A stretch of 64,000 nt of DNA from Adiantum capillus-veneris (Eukaryota; Streptophyta; Polypodiopsida; Polypodiales; Pteridaceae), in the NCBI GenBank assembly GCA_014529385.2, contig CM043943.1, forward strand, positions 96,870,355 through 96,934,354, in the 5' to 3' direction. The position numbers and the translations under genes are program-made. The notes under the pieces are model-generated. The model worked only from the letters and a program-made list of their open reading frames with translations, was not told the origin of the DNA and searched no databases. Shown one piece after another: positions 11,285-23,600 of this stretch (its first letter is position 1; each line of letters opens with the position of its first letter).

Positions 11285-12653
11285 GGCTTTGTATTATGGT
11301 TTCTCCCATCAAGAGAGACATTGTACAATACAATTGTTTGCGTTCCCTCAAGAATAGCTAGTGCAATGAAGATGAAAGCTTCATGCACTAAGCAAAACAC
11401 TTAGCAAACACAACATGAATTATCTCTGGTCTCAGACCCAAGACCTCACACACCGTCAAAGATGGTGAGAGCTAGCAGGGTATGCGAGTAGATTGAGAGG
11501 AAGAAGGAGTAGTCTTACGAGAAAGATGTACATCTCCTCACATAATCACTCATATTAGCATAGCTTAGCTTAGTAATTAGCATGGTAGAGGAGATGAGCA
11601 TGCATTGAAGCTTGGCTCTTGGTTGGATTTGCATCACAAAGCCAAGAGTTGTTGGTGTAGGCCTCCCTTCTCACAAGCTTGGAGTAGGTGGTAAGCTTTC
11701 CATTAAAGCTTGAGAAGGAGAGAGGGGCTTCTTTAATTCACACATGAGATTGTGTGAGTGTGTGTGTGATAATTCCTTGCAAAAATCAGCCCCCTCTCTC
11801 TCTTGGTCGACCCCTCTCGCTATTTGCTCATGCTCTACTCTCATTGGACCTCCCCACGCCTAGCCAATGGTAATTAAGCAGTATAAGTGATAGCCTTCTG
11901 ACATGTGTCCCCCTTTCCCCTTTTGGGAGAGCTTTACGTAATTTAATAATTCAACTAAACTCTCATTGGACCCCTTTGCCTCCTGGCCAATAGGAATCAG
12001 GCAAGCCATTGGGCTGCGTAATGCTCATTGGACCCCTTGGGAGACTGTCCAATAGTCTTCTAGAGGACTTAATTCTCATTGGTTCTTCTATTAAGTGTTT
12101 TTAAATTCATTAAACTAGATTTAGTCTAGCCTAATTCTCATTGGTCCACCTCCAAGGCCATCCAATAGGAATTGGGTACACCTTGTGGGCATCTGGCCTA
12201 GGGAGCTGACATGTGTCCCTCATTCCCTTTGTGTAAAAGGAGCCTGTGTGTGTGTGTGTGTGGCTTTCTCTCTCATCCCCTACAAGAAAGGCTCGCCCCC
12301 TCCTAAGTAGGGATTGTAAATACTTTTTTGACACACACAAAGCATCAAATTTCCCCATGGTTGACCTTTGGACACAACCTTTGAATTTTGGAACCTTAGC
12401 ATTTTGGAAGTCTTAATGGGCTGAACCTTAGGGTCTTTTGAGCCCATTGTTGCACATGGCTCTTTTGGAAATGCCCCCCCCCCCCCCCCCCCCCCCCTTT
12501 AGATCCCTATTTTCCCTCCTTTGGATCCCCACAGTGGTCGGTCTGCTAGCTTAACCAATATTCTAGCTTTTCTCCCTGGCACTTCCCCATATTAAATGAT
12601 TGGTTTAACATGAGAAAATCATTTAGGAGAATTAGATATTGATTATTATGACA
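11281..12653 (-). repeat. G2 3' LTR, terminal 230 bp missing
   Basis: Nearly identical to 18585-19929. The part equivalent to 18355-18584 is absent and replaced by an inverted copy of sequence from 11082-11111. It contains a run of about 24 C (12474-12497) where the 5' LTR has 7, and a TG microsatellite near 12244. Confidence 0.88.
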
Positions 12654-12668
12654 TTACCTCTCTCTTGA
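12654..12668 (-). other. G2 polypurine tract
   Basis: On the minus strand CAAGAGAGAGGTAA immediately precedes the LTR start TGTCATAATAATC. From here to the stop of pol at 13009 is a 3' untranslated stretch with nothing else recognisable. Confidence 0.7.
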
Positions 12669-13008
12669 AATCATAGTCGTCCTCAACTATGGTGTAGAGA
12701 AGATAAAGCATATTCATGAGTCCTTTTCTTAGCGGGTAGAGGATCCCTATGTTACCCTACAACATCATTCCACAATGGATGACTAGTCCATTTGGCACTT
12801 GATATCGTGAGGCTTCCGCAGGCATGTCTGCACATTAGTCCTATCAATCTTCCATAGTAGAGTGACAAGCTCTACTTGGTGTTTGGGAGACTTCGTCTCC
12901 GCAAACTTGATCTAAGCATGCATACTACTTCATTTTTGTGCACAATAAAGAAAAAGAGAGTCTTATAAGACAAAAAATTTGTTCATTTTTAACAATTTGT
13001 ACATTTGC

Positions 13009-16000
13009 TTACTCTTGGGAAGCATTGTAAGCATTGACAAGGTTTAGGTTATCCTTTAATTGTATGCCTTGCATCCATGTAGCATCTTCAAAAGGATAAT
13101 TCTTAAACTTAATAAGATATCATCGGATAGTTTTACCACCTCATAGTACCTTGTCTTCATGTCGGAGAATGGACTCAGGCTGCAGCACCTCTTCTTGGTC
13201 CTTGATCTCCCGTGGGTCTTCAGTAGTTGGTTCTTGAGGTGGCTCTCCTTTGTAAGGCTTTAATAGGCTCACATAGAAAGCATTGTGTATGAGCCAATGA
13301 TTGGGCAACTTGAGTTGATAGGCCATCTCAGATTGGCCTAAGAATTTGGAAGGGACCATAGTACTTTTTGCTAGTTTAGCATAGTACTTTTAGTGTCCCG
13401 TAGGATTCTTGCCTGTCGTGTGCCTTAATCGAGCCTTGGGGAATTTTAATAAGACCCAATCATTTTCTTTAAAGGCTTGGGCTCTTTTGTGCTTGTCATT
13501 TGCAGCAGCCTTTTGCCTTTGCTGTGAGATAGATATAGCATCCTTAATCTTTTGAAAAGATTCTTGTAGGTCCCGGATATACTCATCTGCAACGAAGATC
13601 TTCCCATGTACCTTAAGTAGCAAGGACTTTTTGATCTTCCCACAAGTACCTCGAAAGGTGCTTTTCCTATGGAAGTATGTACAATGTTATTGTAAGCATA
13701 CTCCACTAAGGGTAAGTACTTCTCCCATTGGGATCTTTGATCTACTTCCGTTACATAGGCTTTTAGTAGATCAAGAATTGTTAGGTTAGCTATTTCACTT
13801 TGGCCATCCGTTTATGGATGATAGGCCGAAGATAAGTTTAGCCTTCTCCCTAAATTCTCAAAGAGACCCTTCCAAAAATTACTGGTCATTCTAGGATCTC
13901 TATCCGACACTATGGACATTGGCAAGCCATGGTACTTGAAAATTTGTGAAATGAAGAGGGTTTCCATTTGATGGGCTTTGATAGTCTTTTTGATAGGTAT
14001 AAAATGAGCTTGTTTACTGAACCTATCTACTATCGTCCATATTCCCGTATTCCCATGGATAGACTTAGGCAATCCAAAGATAAAATCCATGGATATGCTC
14101 TCCCATGGTGAATTAGGGAGTTGGCAAGGGTTGAAGCAATCCAAGTTGCTTCCCTCTATCAAATTTTGTCTTTTGGCATACCACACATTTAGAAACATAC
14201 TCTTGTATGTTCACTTTCATGGTAGGCCAATAGAAATATGTTTAAATTCCATTTAAGGTAGATTAACTCCCTCTATGCCCCGCATAAGGTGGAGCATGAG
14301 ATTCATACATTACTTTCTCACGTAGTGAGTTAGTAACACATAGTCTATTGCCATAAAGAAGATGACCATCTTGTAAAGTAAATGGTTCTTCTTTCTTCCC
14401 TAATGCAAGGGCTGAAAATCACATCTCTAAAATTGGGATCAATAGCATACTCATCTATCATTGAAGATAGATCATTGTGAGTTGCTATGGAAACCGCATT
14501 CACTCTCGGCCGTCTTGAGAGTGCATTAGCTACTTGATTATGCTTGCCAGCAATGTGAGCAATATGAAAATGAAATTGCGAAAGTAAATTTGCCCACCTC
14601 ATTTGTTTGTCGGAGAGCTTGGTCTGCGTCATGAAGTACTTAAGACTTTGGTGATCTGTTCGCAGAATGAAAGGAGTCCCCAATAAATAGTGCTTCCATG
14701 AGTCTAAGGCATGTAGACCTGCGAGGAGTTTCTTTTCATATATGCCTAGAGCTTGCTCAACAGGGTTGAGCCTTCGACTTTCATAGCCTATGGCGTGCCC
14801 TTCTTGGAGCAAAACAGCTCAAAGGCAATCACCACAAGCATCAAAATTCCTCAAATGGTTTTGAGAGATCCGGTAGTGTAAGCATAGGTTGAGAGATAAG
14901 ATTTTCTTTAAGCTTTTCGAAAGCGTTGTTCTCCTTAGTAAACCATGTATACCTAACGCTTTTCTTTGTTAGGTCATGTAATGGTCCCGCAATTTGTGAG
15001 AACTTTTCTATGAAGCGCCTATAGTATGCACACATACCTATAAAGCTTCTTAGTTCATGAAGATTCTTTGGTTTAGGCCATCCTTTTATTACCTCTAACT
15101 TTGATGGATCCATTTGGATGCCATCTTGAGAGATAATGTGACCTAAATACTGAATCTCTTGCAAGAAAAATTCACTTTTCTTTCGATTAACATAAAGTTT
15201 ATTCTCTCTTAAAACTTGAAATATTACCTGGGGGTGTTGCTTGTGTTCGTCTAATGAATTAGAGTAGATGATAATATCATCAAAGAACACTCCAGTGAAG
15301 GTTCGATGAGGCCTGAACAGCGGTTGAATGTGGCTGGTGCATTGGTCAAGACAAAAGGCATGACAATGTATTCCTAAAGACCAAATGTGGTGCGAAATGC
15401 GGTCTTTACAATGTATTGATCAACTATCCTTATTTGATGATAGCCACTTTTTAGGTCAATCCTACTGAAGTAGGTCGATCCTTGTAGCTTATCAAATAGG
15501 TCTTCTACACGTGGAACGGGAAACCTATTCTTGATAGTGATCCTATTTAGTGCTCTATAGTCGACACACATACGATATGTGCCGTCTTTCTTTTGCACTA
15601 ATAGCACAAGTGAGCAAAATGGAGATGAGCTAGGCCTAACCATGCCCTTCTCAACTAACTCATGCACTTGCTGCATATTCTCCTCTTGTTGAGCTTGAGA
15701 AACTCTATAAGGAGGTTTGTTAGAGGCGGTGAACTTCCTGGAAGAAGTTCAATTGCATGGTCATCATTACCTCGTTTAGGAGGTAGCTCACAAGGGATGC
15801 CGTCAATAAAAACATCTTGAAACCCCTTGAGAAAATTGGATAACTCTAATTCCTTTTGGTTGCTTTTATTTTCTTTTGCTAAAGCATTAGGTTCATTTTG
15901 AGAATCTTTAATAAAAATAATGTACACGGAAATAGAGCTCTTTATTGACTTGTTGAAAGCTGGTGTATGTACAATGGGGATAGTGTTACCCATTTCCTTA

Positions 16001-16459
16001 GCATCTATATACATGTCTTTTTGCTTGAACTTAAAGGAGATTCTCCTTTCAGGGAATTTAACATTGGCAGCCAGACGATCAAACCATGGTGCCCCTAGGA
16101 TTACATCCTCATGCTTGAGAGGAGAGATAAAGAAGTCCTCTTTGTCCACATAGCTTTGGACATGAAGCCTCAATTTCCTGATTAAGGGAGTGACTGAAGC
16201 TTCTTGCCCCTTGAAAGCACTGTCTGCGGGTAGGACATCTCCCATCTTGTAGGCTTGTATGCCTAGCTTGGTGGCCAACTCTATAGATATAAAATTGTGA
16301 GTAGAACCAGGGTCAAAGAGAATAAAAGCATCATGTTCTCTTACCTTTCCCCAAGCATGGCATAGAGGAGATCCTTTGTGGTGAGTTTGGTGAGTCTCCT
16401 CCTCTTGGATTTCAACCAAGGTAGCTCTAGGAGGATCTTGGCGGTTGTTCTTTTGGGGA
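13009..16459 (-). pseudogene. pol of chromovirus G2 (PR-RT-RH-INT-chromodomain)
   Basis: Reverse-transcribing polyprotein. Protease motif FDPGSTHNFIS lies near 16300. RT follows (about 15700-14870) with VDYRALNRI and the catalytic FFDD at about 15285. RNase H-like sequence (14812-14345) ends with ANALSRRPR. Integrase (about 14270-13390) carries the zinc-region CVWYAKRQ remnant, WTIVDRFSKQAHF, VSDRDPRMTSNFW and an E-containing region; several frames are used. The C-terminus reads HNAFYVSLLKPYKG, then ILRHEDKVL, two in-frame TGA codons, and YLIKFKNYPFEDATW, a chromodomain ending at 13009. Chromodomains in this position define chromoviruses and bind heterochromatic histone marks in known members. 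Stops at about 13143, 13800 and 15377 and frameshifts make it defective. Confidence 0.87.
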
Positions 16460-17936
16460 CAAGCGCAATACGCATGCCCTTGTTTGCCGCACTTGAAACA
16501 CCGGTTATCCTTGCGATAACGCTAAAGCTCTTCAGGAGAGAGTTTGTTTTTACCTTTGTAAACTCCCTTCTCTTTAGCTTTGTTGGAGTTGCCCTTAGGA
16601 GACTTTTGGACATTGTCCTTCCCCTTAGGCTCGTTGGAACCCTTTTTTTTCTGTGGGCTTATTATTTCTTTTAGCCCCCGTTTGGAAATTGATTCGAGAG
16701 GCCACCATATTATGGTGTATTACCGCCGATATGGTACGTGGCCTTTGGGAGTTGACATACTCCGCCATTTCTTCGGTTAAGCCTGCACAAAATTGTTGCT
16801 TTTTCTCTCCAGAATCCAACTTTTTGAAGACAGTGGCTTTGAGTTGTAGGTCCCAAAACTTGTCTACATATTTGTGGATGGATTCATAGGGAGAGAGCTT
16901 TAAGCTTCGCCATTCGGTGAGTACTTTGTCTTTGGCATCGGTGGCCAAAAACTGCTTCATAATGGAAGCTCTTAAAGATTTCCATGTTCGTGGAGCTTCA
17001 CCGTTGGCTCGTAGGCTAGACCACCATTTCCTGGCGGACTTTTGAAAGTACATAGCTACATGGCATAGCTTAGAGGACTCCGTGAAGCCCTCATCTCGAA
17101 ACGCCGCATGAAACTGTTGGATAAAGGCCAAGACTTTGTTTGTAGCACCAAAGGTGCCATCATAGGTAAGGAAAGAGATGCTCTTTCCTCCCTCTTTGAA
17201 CTTCTTCAGCTTGGACGACCTCTTCCATGCGGCATAGGATTTCCTATGGCCTCTTCTCTTTGATGGTTCAAAGGTTGCACCATCACTTTCTTCAGAAGGT
17301 GAAGAATTTGAAGAAGGTGGAGAAGAGGGTGACCTCTTTCTCGCCTTGATCTTCATCGTCTTCACCATCACTTTCATAAGAGGAAGAGGATGAAGAAGAT
17401 GGAGAAGAGGGTGTCCTCTTTCTTGCCTTTTTCTTCTCTTGCTTTTTATCATCCCTCTTTGAATTATGGTGTGGAGAAGGGTGTGATGGTCTTCTTTGCT
17501 TTGGTGGTGATGGAGAGCGTTTAGCCCGCCGTCTTCGTGGAGCCATCTCCACCGAGGTGGCGGGAGACTCACTTATTTCTCGTTCCTTCGGTGGAGGCTC
17601 TTGAGTTCTCCTTTGGGAAGGAGATGCATCATCAAGAAGTAAATTCTTGAGTCCTTCGTATGGATTCTCTTCTTCTTCCCAAATCGGAGAGAGACCTCTT
17701 TTGGAAGTCTCACAAGGAGGCTTCCTAGGTGTTCTCTCGTCATGGTGGTGAGCTTGGAGAATCCCATGAGCACAGAGCTGCCATTGCACTTCACTTTGGA
17801 GAGATGGATTGCCCATGGATTGTTGAAGCCTAGAAACAAGATAGTTAACAAGCATCGGAGCATCATTAGTAGCTTGCTCATTAGAAAAATCAAAGTTATC
17901 AACATTAATTTCACTCTCTTTACTATTGTCAGCCAT
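16460..17936 (-). pseudogene. gag of chromovirus G2
   Basis: Starts ATG at 17936 (MADNSKESEINVDNFDF) about 0.4 kb inside the 5' LTR. A Ser/Arg/Lys-rich segment follows (17560-17300), then a frameshift near 17300 and the capsid core with KSARKWWSSLRANGEAP (about 17030) and a CCHC knuckle CFKCGKQGHAYCAC near 16500. It is the better preserved counterpart of the G1 gag at 1-1290. Gag forms the virus-like particle in which reverse transcription takes place. The frameshift and a stop in the knuckle region break it. Confidence 0.85.
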
Positions 17937-18340
17937 TCTAACAACTTTTAGGTGTAAACGTTTTAGATGTACTTTGGCACTTCAAGCCCTAGTTGCTACT
18001 CCTCTTTACCCCTTTAGAAAAAAGCACTCAAGCTATTGTACCCATGGCTCGAATACCATTAATTGCAAGGAATAGAAGAGAGGGTCCTTCAACACAAAAA
18101 CAACACCGGCTCCTGTCAAGCTTCTAATAGCTCAATAGTGGTTAAGCCATAGGCAAGCCCCGTAGGACTCCACTATTAAGACCATAGCTCTCGACGATGA
18201 TGCCCCATTAACTGCACGAAGGCAAGCGCACTGCAAGGCTGAAAAATCCCTATTCTACTTACTCACAGGAAATTAATAATACCAACCATTTATAGCTAGC
18301 TTGAGGACCTCCCTTCTTGAGCAAGAAAAGAGAAACCTTG
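17937..18340 (-). other. G2 5' leader
   Basis: Untranslated leader between PBS and gag. No ORF or special structure seen apart from the downstream gag start. Confidence 0.6.
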
Positions 18341-18354
18341 TGCTCTGATACCAA
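18341..18354 (-). other. G2 primer-binding site
   Basis: Minus strand TTGGTATCAGAGCA directly follows the LTR end TGTTACA. TGGTATCAGAGC is the well-known complement of plant initiator tRNA-Met. Confidence 0.9.
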
Positions 18355-19929
18355 TGTAACATTTAATGGCCTAAATACTTGTGTGTAGCGGAAATTAGCA
18401 TGAACATAGTGGGCATTTCATTAGAATAGATTCCTAATGAGAATTACAAGAGTGCTTGGCTGGAGAGAGCAACAAAAATCATAACACCTAGTTAGATAGC
18501 ATGAACAATACTTTCAAAAGAGAGAGAAATTAAGCTATTGACAACAGTTGAGGACCGGATTTGCATGGAGCCGGTCCCCCCTCCAAAAGGCTTTGTATTA
18601 TGGTTTCTCCCATCAAGAGAGACATTGTACAATACAATTGTTTGCGTTCCTTCAAGAATAGCTAGTGCAATGAAGATGAAAGCTTCATGCACTAAGCAAA
18701 ACACTTAGCAAACACAACATGAATTATCTCTGGTCTCAGACCCAAGACCTCACACACCGTCAAAGATGGTGAGAGCTAGCAGGGTATGCGAGTAGATTGA
18801 GAGGAAGAAGGAGTAGTCTTACGAGAAAGATGTACATCTCCTCACATAATCACTCATATTAGCATAGCTTAGCTTAGTAATTAGCATGGTAGAGGAGATG
18901 AGCATGCATTGAAGCTTGGCTCTTGGTTGGATTTGCATCACAAAGCCAAGAGTTGTTGGTGTAGGCCTCCCTTCTCACAAGCTTGGAGTAGGTGGTAAGC
19001 TTTCCATTAAAGCTTGAGAAGGAGAGAGGGGCTTCTTTACTTCACACATGAGATTGTGTGAGTGTGTGTGTGATAATTCCTTGCAAAAATCAGCCCCCTC
19101 TCTCTCTTGGTCGACCCCTCTTTCTATTTGCTCATGCTCTACTCTCATTGGACCTCCCCACGCCTAGCCAATGGTAATTAGGTAGTATAAGTGATAGCCT
19201 TCTGACATGTGTCCCCCTTTCCCCTTTTGTGAGAGATTTGCGTAATTTAATAATTCAACTAAACTCTCATTGGACCCCTTTGCCTCCTGGCCAATAGGAA
19301 TCAGGCAAGCCATTGGGCTGCTGAATGCTCATTGGACCCCTTGGGAGACTGTCCTATAGTCTTCTAGAGGACTTAATTCCCATTGGTTCTTCTATTAAGT
19401 GTTTTTAAATTGATTAAACTAGATTTACTCTAGCTTAATTCTCATTGGTCCACCTCCAAGGCCATCCAATAGGAATTGGGTACACCTTGTGGGCATCTGG
19501 CCTAGGGAGCTGACATGTGTCCCTCATTCCCTTTGTGTAAAGGGAGCCTGTGTGTGTGTGTGTGTGTGTGTGTGGCTTTCTCTCTCATCCCCTACAAGCA
19601 AGGCTTGCCCCCTCCTAAGTAGGGATTGTAAAGACTTTTTTGACACACAGAAAGCATCCAATTCCCCCATGGTTGACCTTTGGACACAACCTTTGAATTT
19701 TGGAACCTTAGCATTTTGGAAGTCTTAATGGGCTGAACCTTAGGGTCTTTTGAGCCCATTGTTGCACATGGCTCTTTTGCAGATGGCCCCCCCTTTGGAT
19801 CCCTATAGTGGCCGGTCTGCTAGCTTAACCAATATTCTAGCTTTTTCTCCCCTGGCACTTCCCCATATTAAATGATCAGTTTAACATGAGAAAATCATTT
19901 AGGAGAATTAGATATTGATTATTATGACA
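18355..19929 (-). repeat. G2 5' LTR (full length, 1575 bp)
   Basis: On the minus strand it begins TGTCATAATAATC and ends ATTAAATGTTACA. Contains several CTCATTGG-type motifs repeated in the 19140-19460 part (CCAAT boxes on the minus strand) and a TG microsatellite at about 19551. Confidence 0.88.
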
Positions 19930-19965
19930 TTTAACATTGTTTTTTGGAGGTCATCTACTATTGCA

Positions 19966-20615
19966 TTATGTTTTGTAGGCTCGTTCACTTCCATCCTTCC
20001 GTACCCATACCTGTTGTTTGCGTATTGCTGACCTTGATCTATTCATTGTCTCTTGTGATGTCTCATTTTTTGATTGAATACGGTGGGCGGTTTCCTGGTT
20101 ATCCTTCGTAGGTATCTTTTGCTGGTTAAGTGGCACCCATGTTTTTTTCTCTTTATCAAGTGATTGTGGCACCATTATCTAGTTCTTCCAGGTTGTTTGA
20201 GCAAAGGCTACCACCTGGTATTCTTGTGCTTGTTGAATTTTGACTGTATTTAACTCCAATCTATCTACACATTATACTCTTTCTGCCATGGTTGTCCCAA
20301 CAACATTGGATGTAGTGTGCTCGCATCCTCAACCACATAAAACTTGTTGGGATAAACATACTGATGTATTTGTACATGCAATATCGTCCAGCCCAACATG
20401 CTTAATGAATGTGATGTACTGCTTTCTAGCGCTTGTTGAGTAGGATGGAGTTGTTCTTCAAGCTTGAGCTGTTTATATAATTTGCAAGAAATCAGATTTA
20501 CTTGAGCTTCTGAATCAAGCAATGCCGTCGAGTCAACTTGGTTGCTACCCACTTTGACTGCAATTATTGGATCCACTATGTCTTCATTAAAATTTGTTAA
20601 TCGAATAGCATTTAT
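19966..20615 (-). pseudogene. GE1 second retropepsin-like segment downstream of integrase
   Basis: In the same frame as the integrase C-terminus and separated from it by one TGA (about 20616). The segment reads INAIRLTNFNEDIVDP, then VDSTALLDSEAQVNLIS and PMLLGQPW, the order of an aspartic retropepsin (LLDxGA.vnLI ... LGxxW). The catalytic D-S/T-G appears as D-S-E, so activity is doubtful. A Gln/Lys-rich tail with KTWVPLNQQK follows to about 19966, where G2 interrupts. The normal protease region of GE1 lies far upstream at 34.5-36.4 kb, so this is a second protease-like domain. A related segment with D-I-E occurs in element C at 44650-44928. Confidence 0.6.
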
Positions 20616-23600
20616 TCACAACAGTGATCCAATTTGTTGTTGTTGTAGAAGCCTTCTTTTTGCAATGCGTTCTTTTGCTTCTGCTTGTGCTTTTTCTCTT
20701 ACCTTCTGTTTCTCCTTTGTCCGTTGTTTTTCATGATGGATTTGTTGAAGCATATCCTGTGTTAGTGGTAAATGATACTTTTTTAACCGACACCCACTTA
20801 TCCAATTTGGCATTACTTCACCTTCTAATGTCGCAAGTTTGACGGCTCCACTTTGTGATAAGTCACTAATGACAAAGGGTCCCATCCCTCGCTTTTTAAG
20901 TTTTTTGGCATGTTGCTTCAAAGTGTAAACAAGTACATAATCACCTGTTTTAAAATCTTTCGTGCGCACATGCTTGGCAAAAAACTCCTTTTGTCTTCTC
21001 TTCTGAGCATAGATCAAAGCTATAGCTCTCAGTCGACGTTCATCTAGATTTTCAAGATCATCTATTCTTGAAGAGTGTTCATGGACTGTCCATTCTAAGC
21101 GATTCACCACTCATAGAGTTGGAATCAAAAACTCTATGGGTAATATAGCGTTTAGACCAAACACCATGTTGTACGGTGTTTTTCCAATTGATGTTTTATA
21201 AGCTACCTTGTATACCCATACTGTTGAGTCTAATTGTTGATCCCAGTCTGCCCTTGATTTTGATACAATTTTAGTCAAAATAGTACATAGTATTTTATTT
21301 GTGGCCTCAGCTTGTCCATTTGCTTGTGGATGATATGGAGCAGATTTTTTATGTATGACCATGAATTCCTCTAGCATGTATTCAATGACTTCATTAAGAA
21401 AATGTGTTCCTCGATCCACTGACAATTTCTATTGGTAATCCGTATCTTACAAAGATATTCTCATACAAAAATTGTGTAGTGGTCCTTGCATCTTCTTTTT
21501 GTGTCGCTTTAGCTTCAGCCCATTTTGTGAGATAGTCCGTAGCCATGATGATATATTGAGTATGGGTGCGATACACAGGGGGTAAAATAGGCCCCACAAA
21601 ATCAATTCCCCATTTTGCAAATGCCCGTGCTCCCATCATTGGCCATAGTGCTATCTCATCTCTTTTTATCGGCACTTTAGTGCGCTGACACCTGTCACAA
21701 CGCTTTACAAATTCCTCAGCATCCATTTGCCATGTAGGCCACCTATGCCCACGGTTTAAGAAATTTTTTTCCATCTTATCGCTTGAAAAATGGCCTCCAC
21801 TTATTCCTCCATGTGCGTGTTCTAAAATCAGCACGTATTCACTTTCATTTGCACAGATTCTTAGTTGATTGTCCTTTCCTTGCTTGTAGAGTTGATTTTT
21901 AATTAAATTAAAGTCTTGAGCCTCCAACTCTATAGCCCTTTGTCGTGCTTTTGTTATGTTTTCAGGAAATTTCCTTGTTGTTAAGAAATCAATGATATAT
22001 TGACTCCATGCAGGTGCAATGGTTACCTGAAACAATGTCGCGTGATCCACCAGTCATTTGGCACTACATAAAATACATTTGTTAACATAAGCATGTGTGT
22101 CAGCATAAATAGTTGGCCAATATACTCCTAAGTGTTTCAATCTTTGGTGTGTTTTCATTGTTGAACAATGAAATGCACAGTCTTGGATGTGTGCTTCCTC
22201 AAGATAACACTCGAATTCCTGTGGATTTATGCATAATCGTAGAATTTTGTCCGAGCCTAGATGGTATAGTCGTCCCGTAATCAATTGAAAGTTTTTTGTT
22301 TGTTGAAATATTGGTTATTTGGATCCCTCTTCCTTTTTATCAAATCTACCTCCAAAGGAAAGAATGCTAACAATTTTCTGAGACCATTTGGGTATCATTT
22401 CAATATTGAAAAGATAAGCATTAGGTATGTCATCATCGACTCCTCAGGAGCTTCCCTGTTTTGTAGCCTTGAAAGATGATCCGCTCGTAGATGAGTTTTA
22501 CCTTTTTTTACTACCACTTTGAAGTCAAACTCTAGTAATATAATAAACCAGCATACAATTCTCCCAGTATTGCATGGTTTGTTTACTAGATACAGAAGAG
22601 CTTGGTGATCTGTGAAGAACACAAATTTGTTTGCAAGGAGATAATGCCAAAATTTCTTTACAACATATATATTGTTCCTAATCCCTCTCTTTCAGTGGTG
22701 ATATAGTTCTTTTCTACACTATTTAGCTGTCTGCTCGCATAACAAACTGGGAAATCCATTGTTCCGTCTCCAAGTTGAGCCAAAATACTCCCAATTGTGT
22801 ATGCAGAGGCATCAATGTGAACATGGAATATCTTTTCCCAATCTGGTGCTTTAAGTACAAGTGCTGATACAAGAGTTTCCTTAAGCTTTTTGAATGAAGT
22901 TTCACACTCCTCAGTCCAGTCGAAATTGACTATTAAGCGATATAGTGGTCGTGCAATGACCGCATACATATATATGAATCTTCGATCATATCCACAATTT
23001 CCCATGAAAAATTGTACTTGTTTGGCATTAGTAGGCATGGGAAAGTCTTCTATGATTCTAATTTTGTCCAGGTCAGTGGTTATGCCATTTCTTGAGACAA
23101 TATGTCCTAAGATGCGGCCTTGTCTTACCATAAAAATGCACTTTTCCGGGTTGCGACAGGTTCGATATGTTCTGTACTTCTCTATGATTCTAATTTTGTC
23201 CAGGTCAATGGTTATGCCATTTCTTGAGACAATATGTCCTAAGATGCGGCCTTGTCTTACCATAAAAATGCACTTTTCCGGGTTGCGACAGGTTCGATAT
23301 GTTCTGTACTTCTCAAATACCTATTATAAATGGTCAATGTGTTCTACCCGAATAAGAGAGTGGACACAGAGATCATCGATATATATTTCTAAGAATATTA
23401 TTAGGTATTCTTTGAATGCATGAGTCATTAACCTTTGGAAGGTGGTTGGGGCATTGGTTAGGCCAAAAGGCATAACTCTATACGCATATATTCCCCATTC
23501 TATGGCAAATGCGGTTTTGTGTTGATCCTCTATTGCAATTGCCAATTGGTTGTACCCTGAAAACCCATCCAGAAATGAATAGGCCTATTTTCCCGCTACC

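Larger units (their letters stand above)
11281..19929 (-). mobile_element. G2: Ty3/gypsy chromovirus nested in GE1
   Basis: Bounded by a full 5' LTR on the right (18355-19929) and a truncated 3' LTR on the left (11281-12653). A tRNA-Met type PBS (TTGGTATCAGAGCA on the minus strand) follows the 5' LTR, and a purine-rich tract precedes the 3' LTR. Gag, protease, RT, RNase H, integrase and a chromodomain are read right to left, as in G1. The two LTRs differ at only a few positions outside homopolymers, so this insertion is young relative to GE1. It interrupts GE1 just after the second protease-like segment. No clean 5 bp target duplication is visible because the left LTR end is missing. Confidence 0.88.

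Noticed and set aside
22890..23423. Plus-strand frame of 177 codons with an internal repeat
   Set aside because: Shadow of the GE1 RT on the minus strand; the repeat is the 132 bp duplication.
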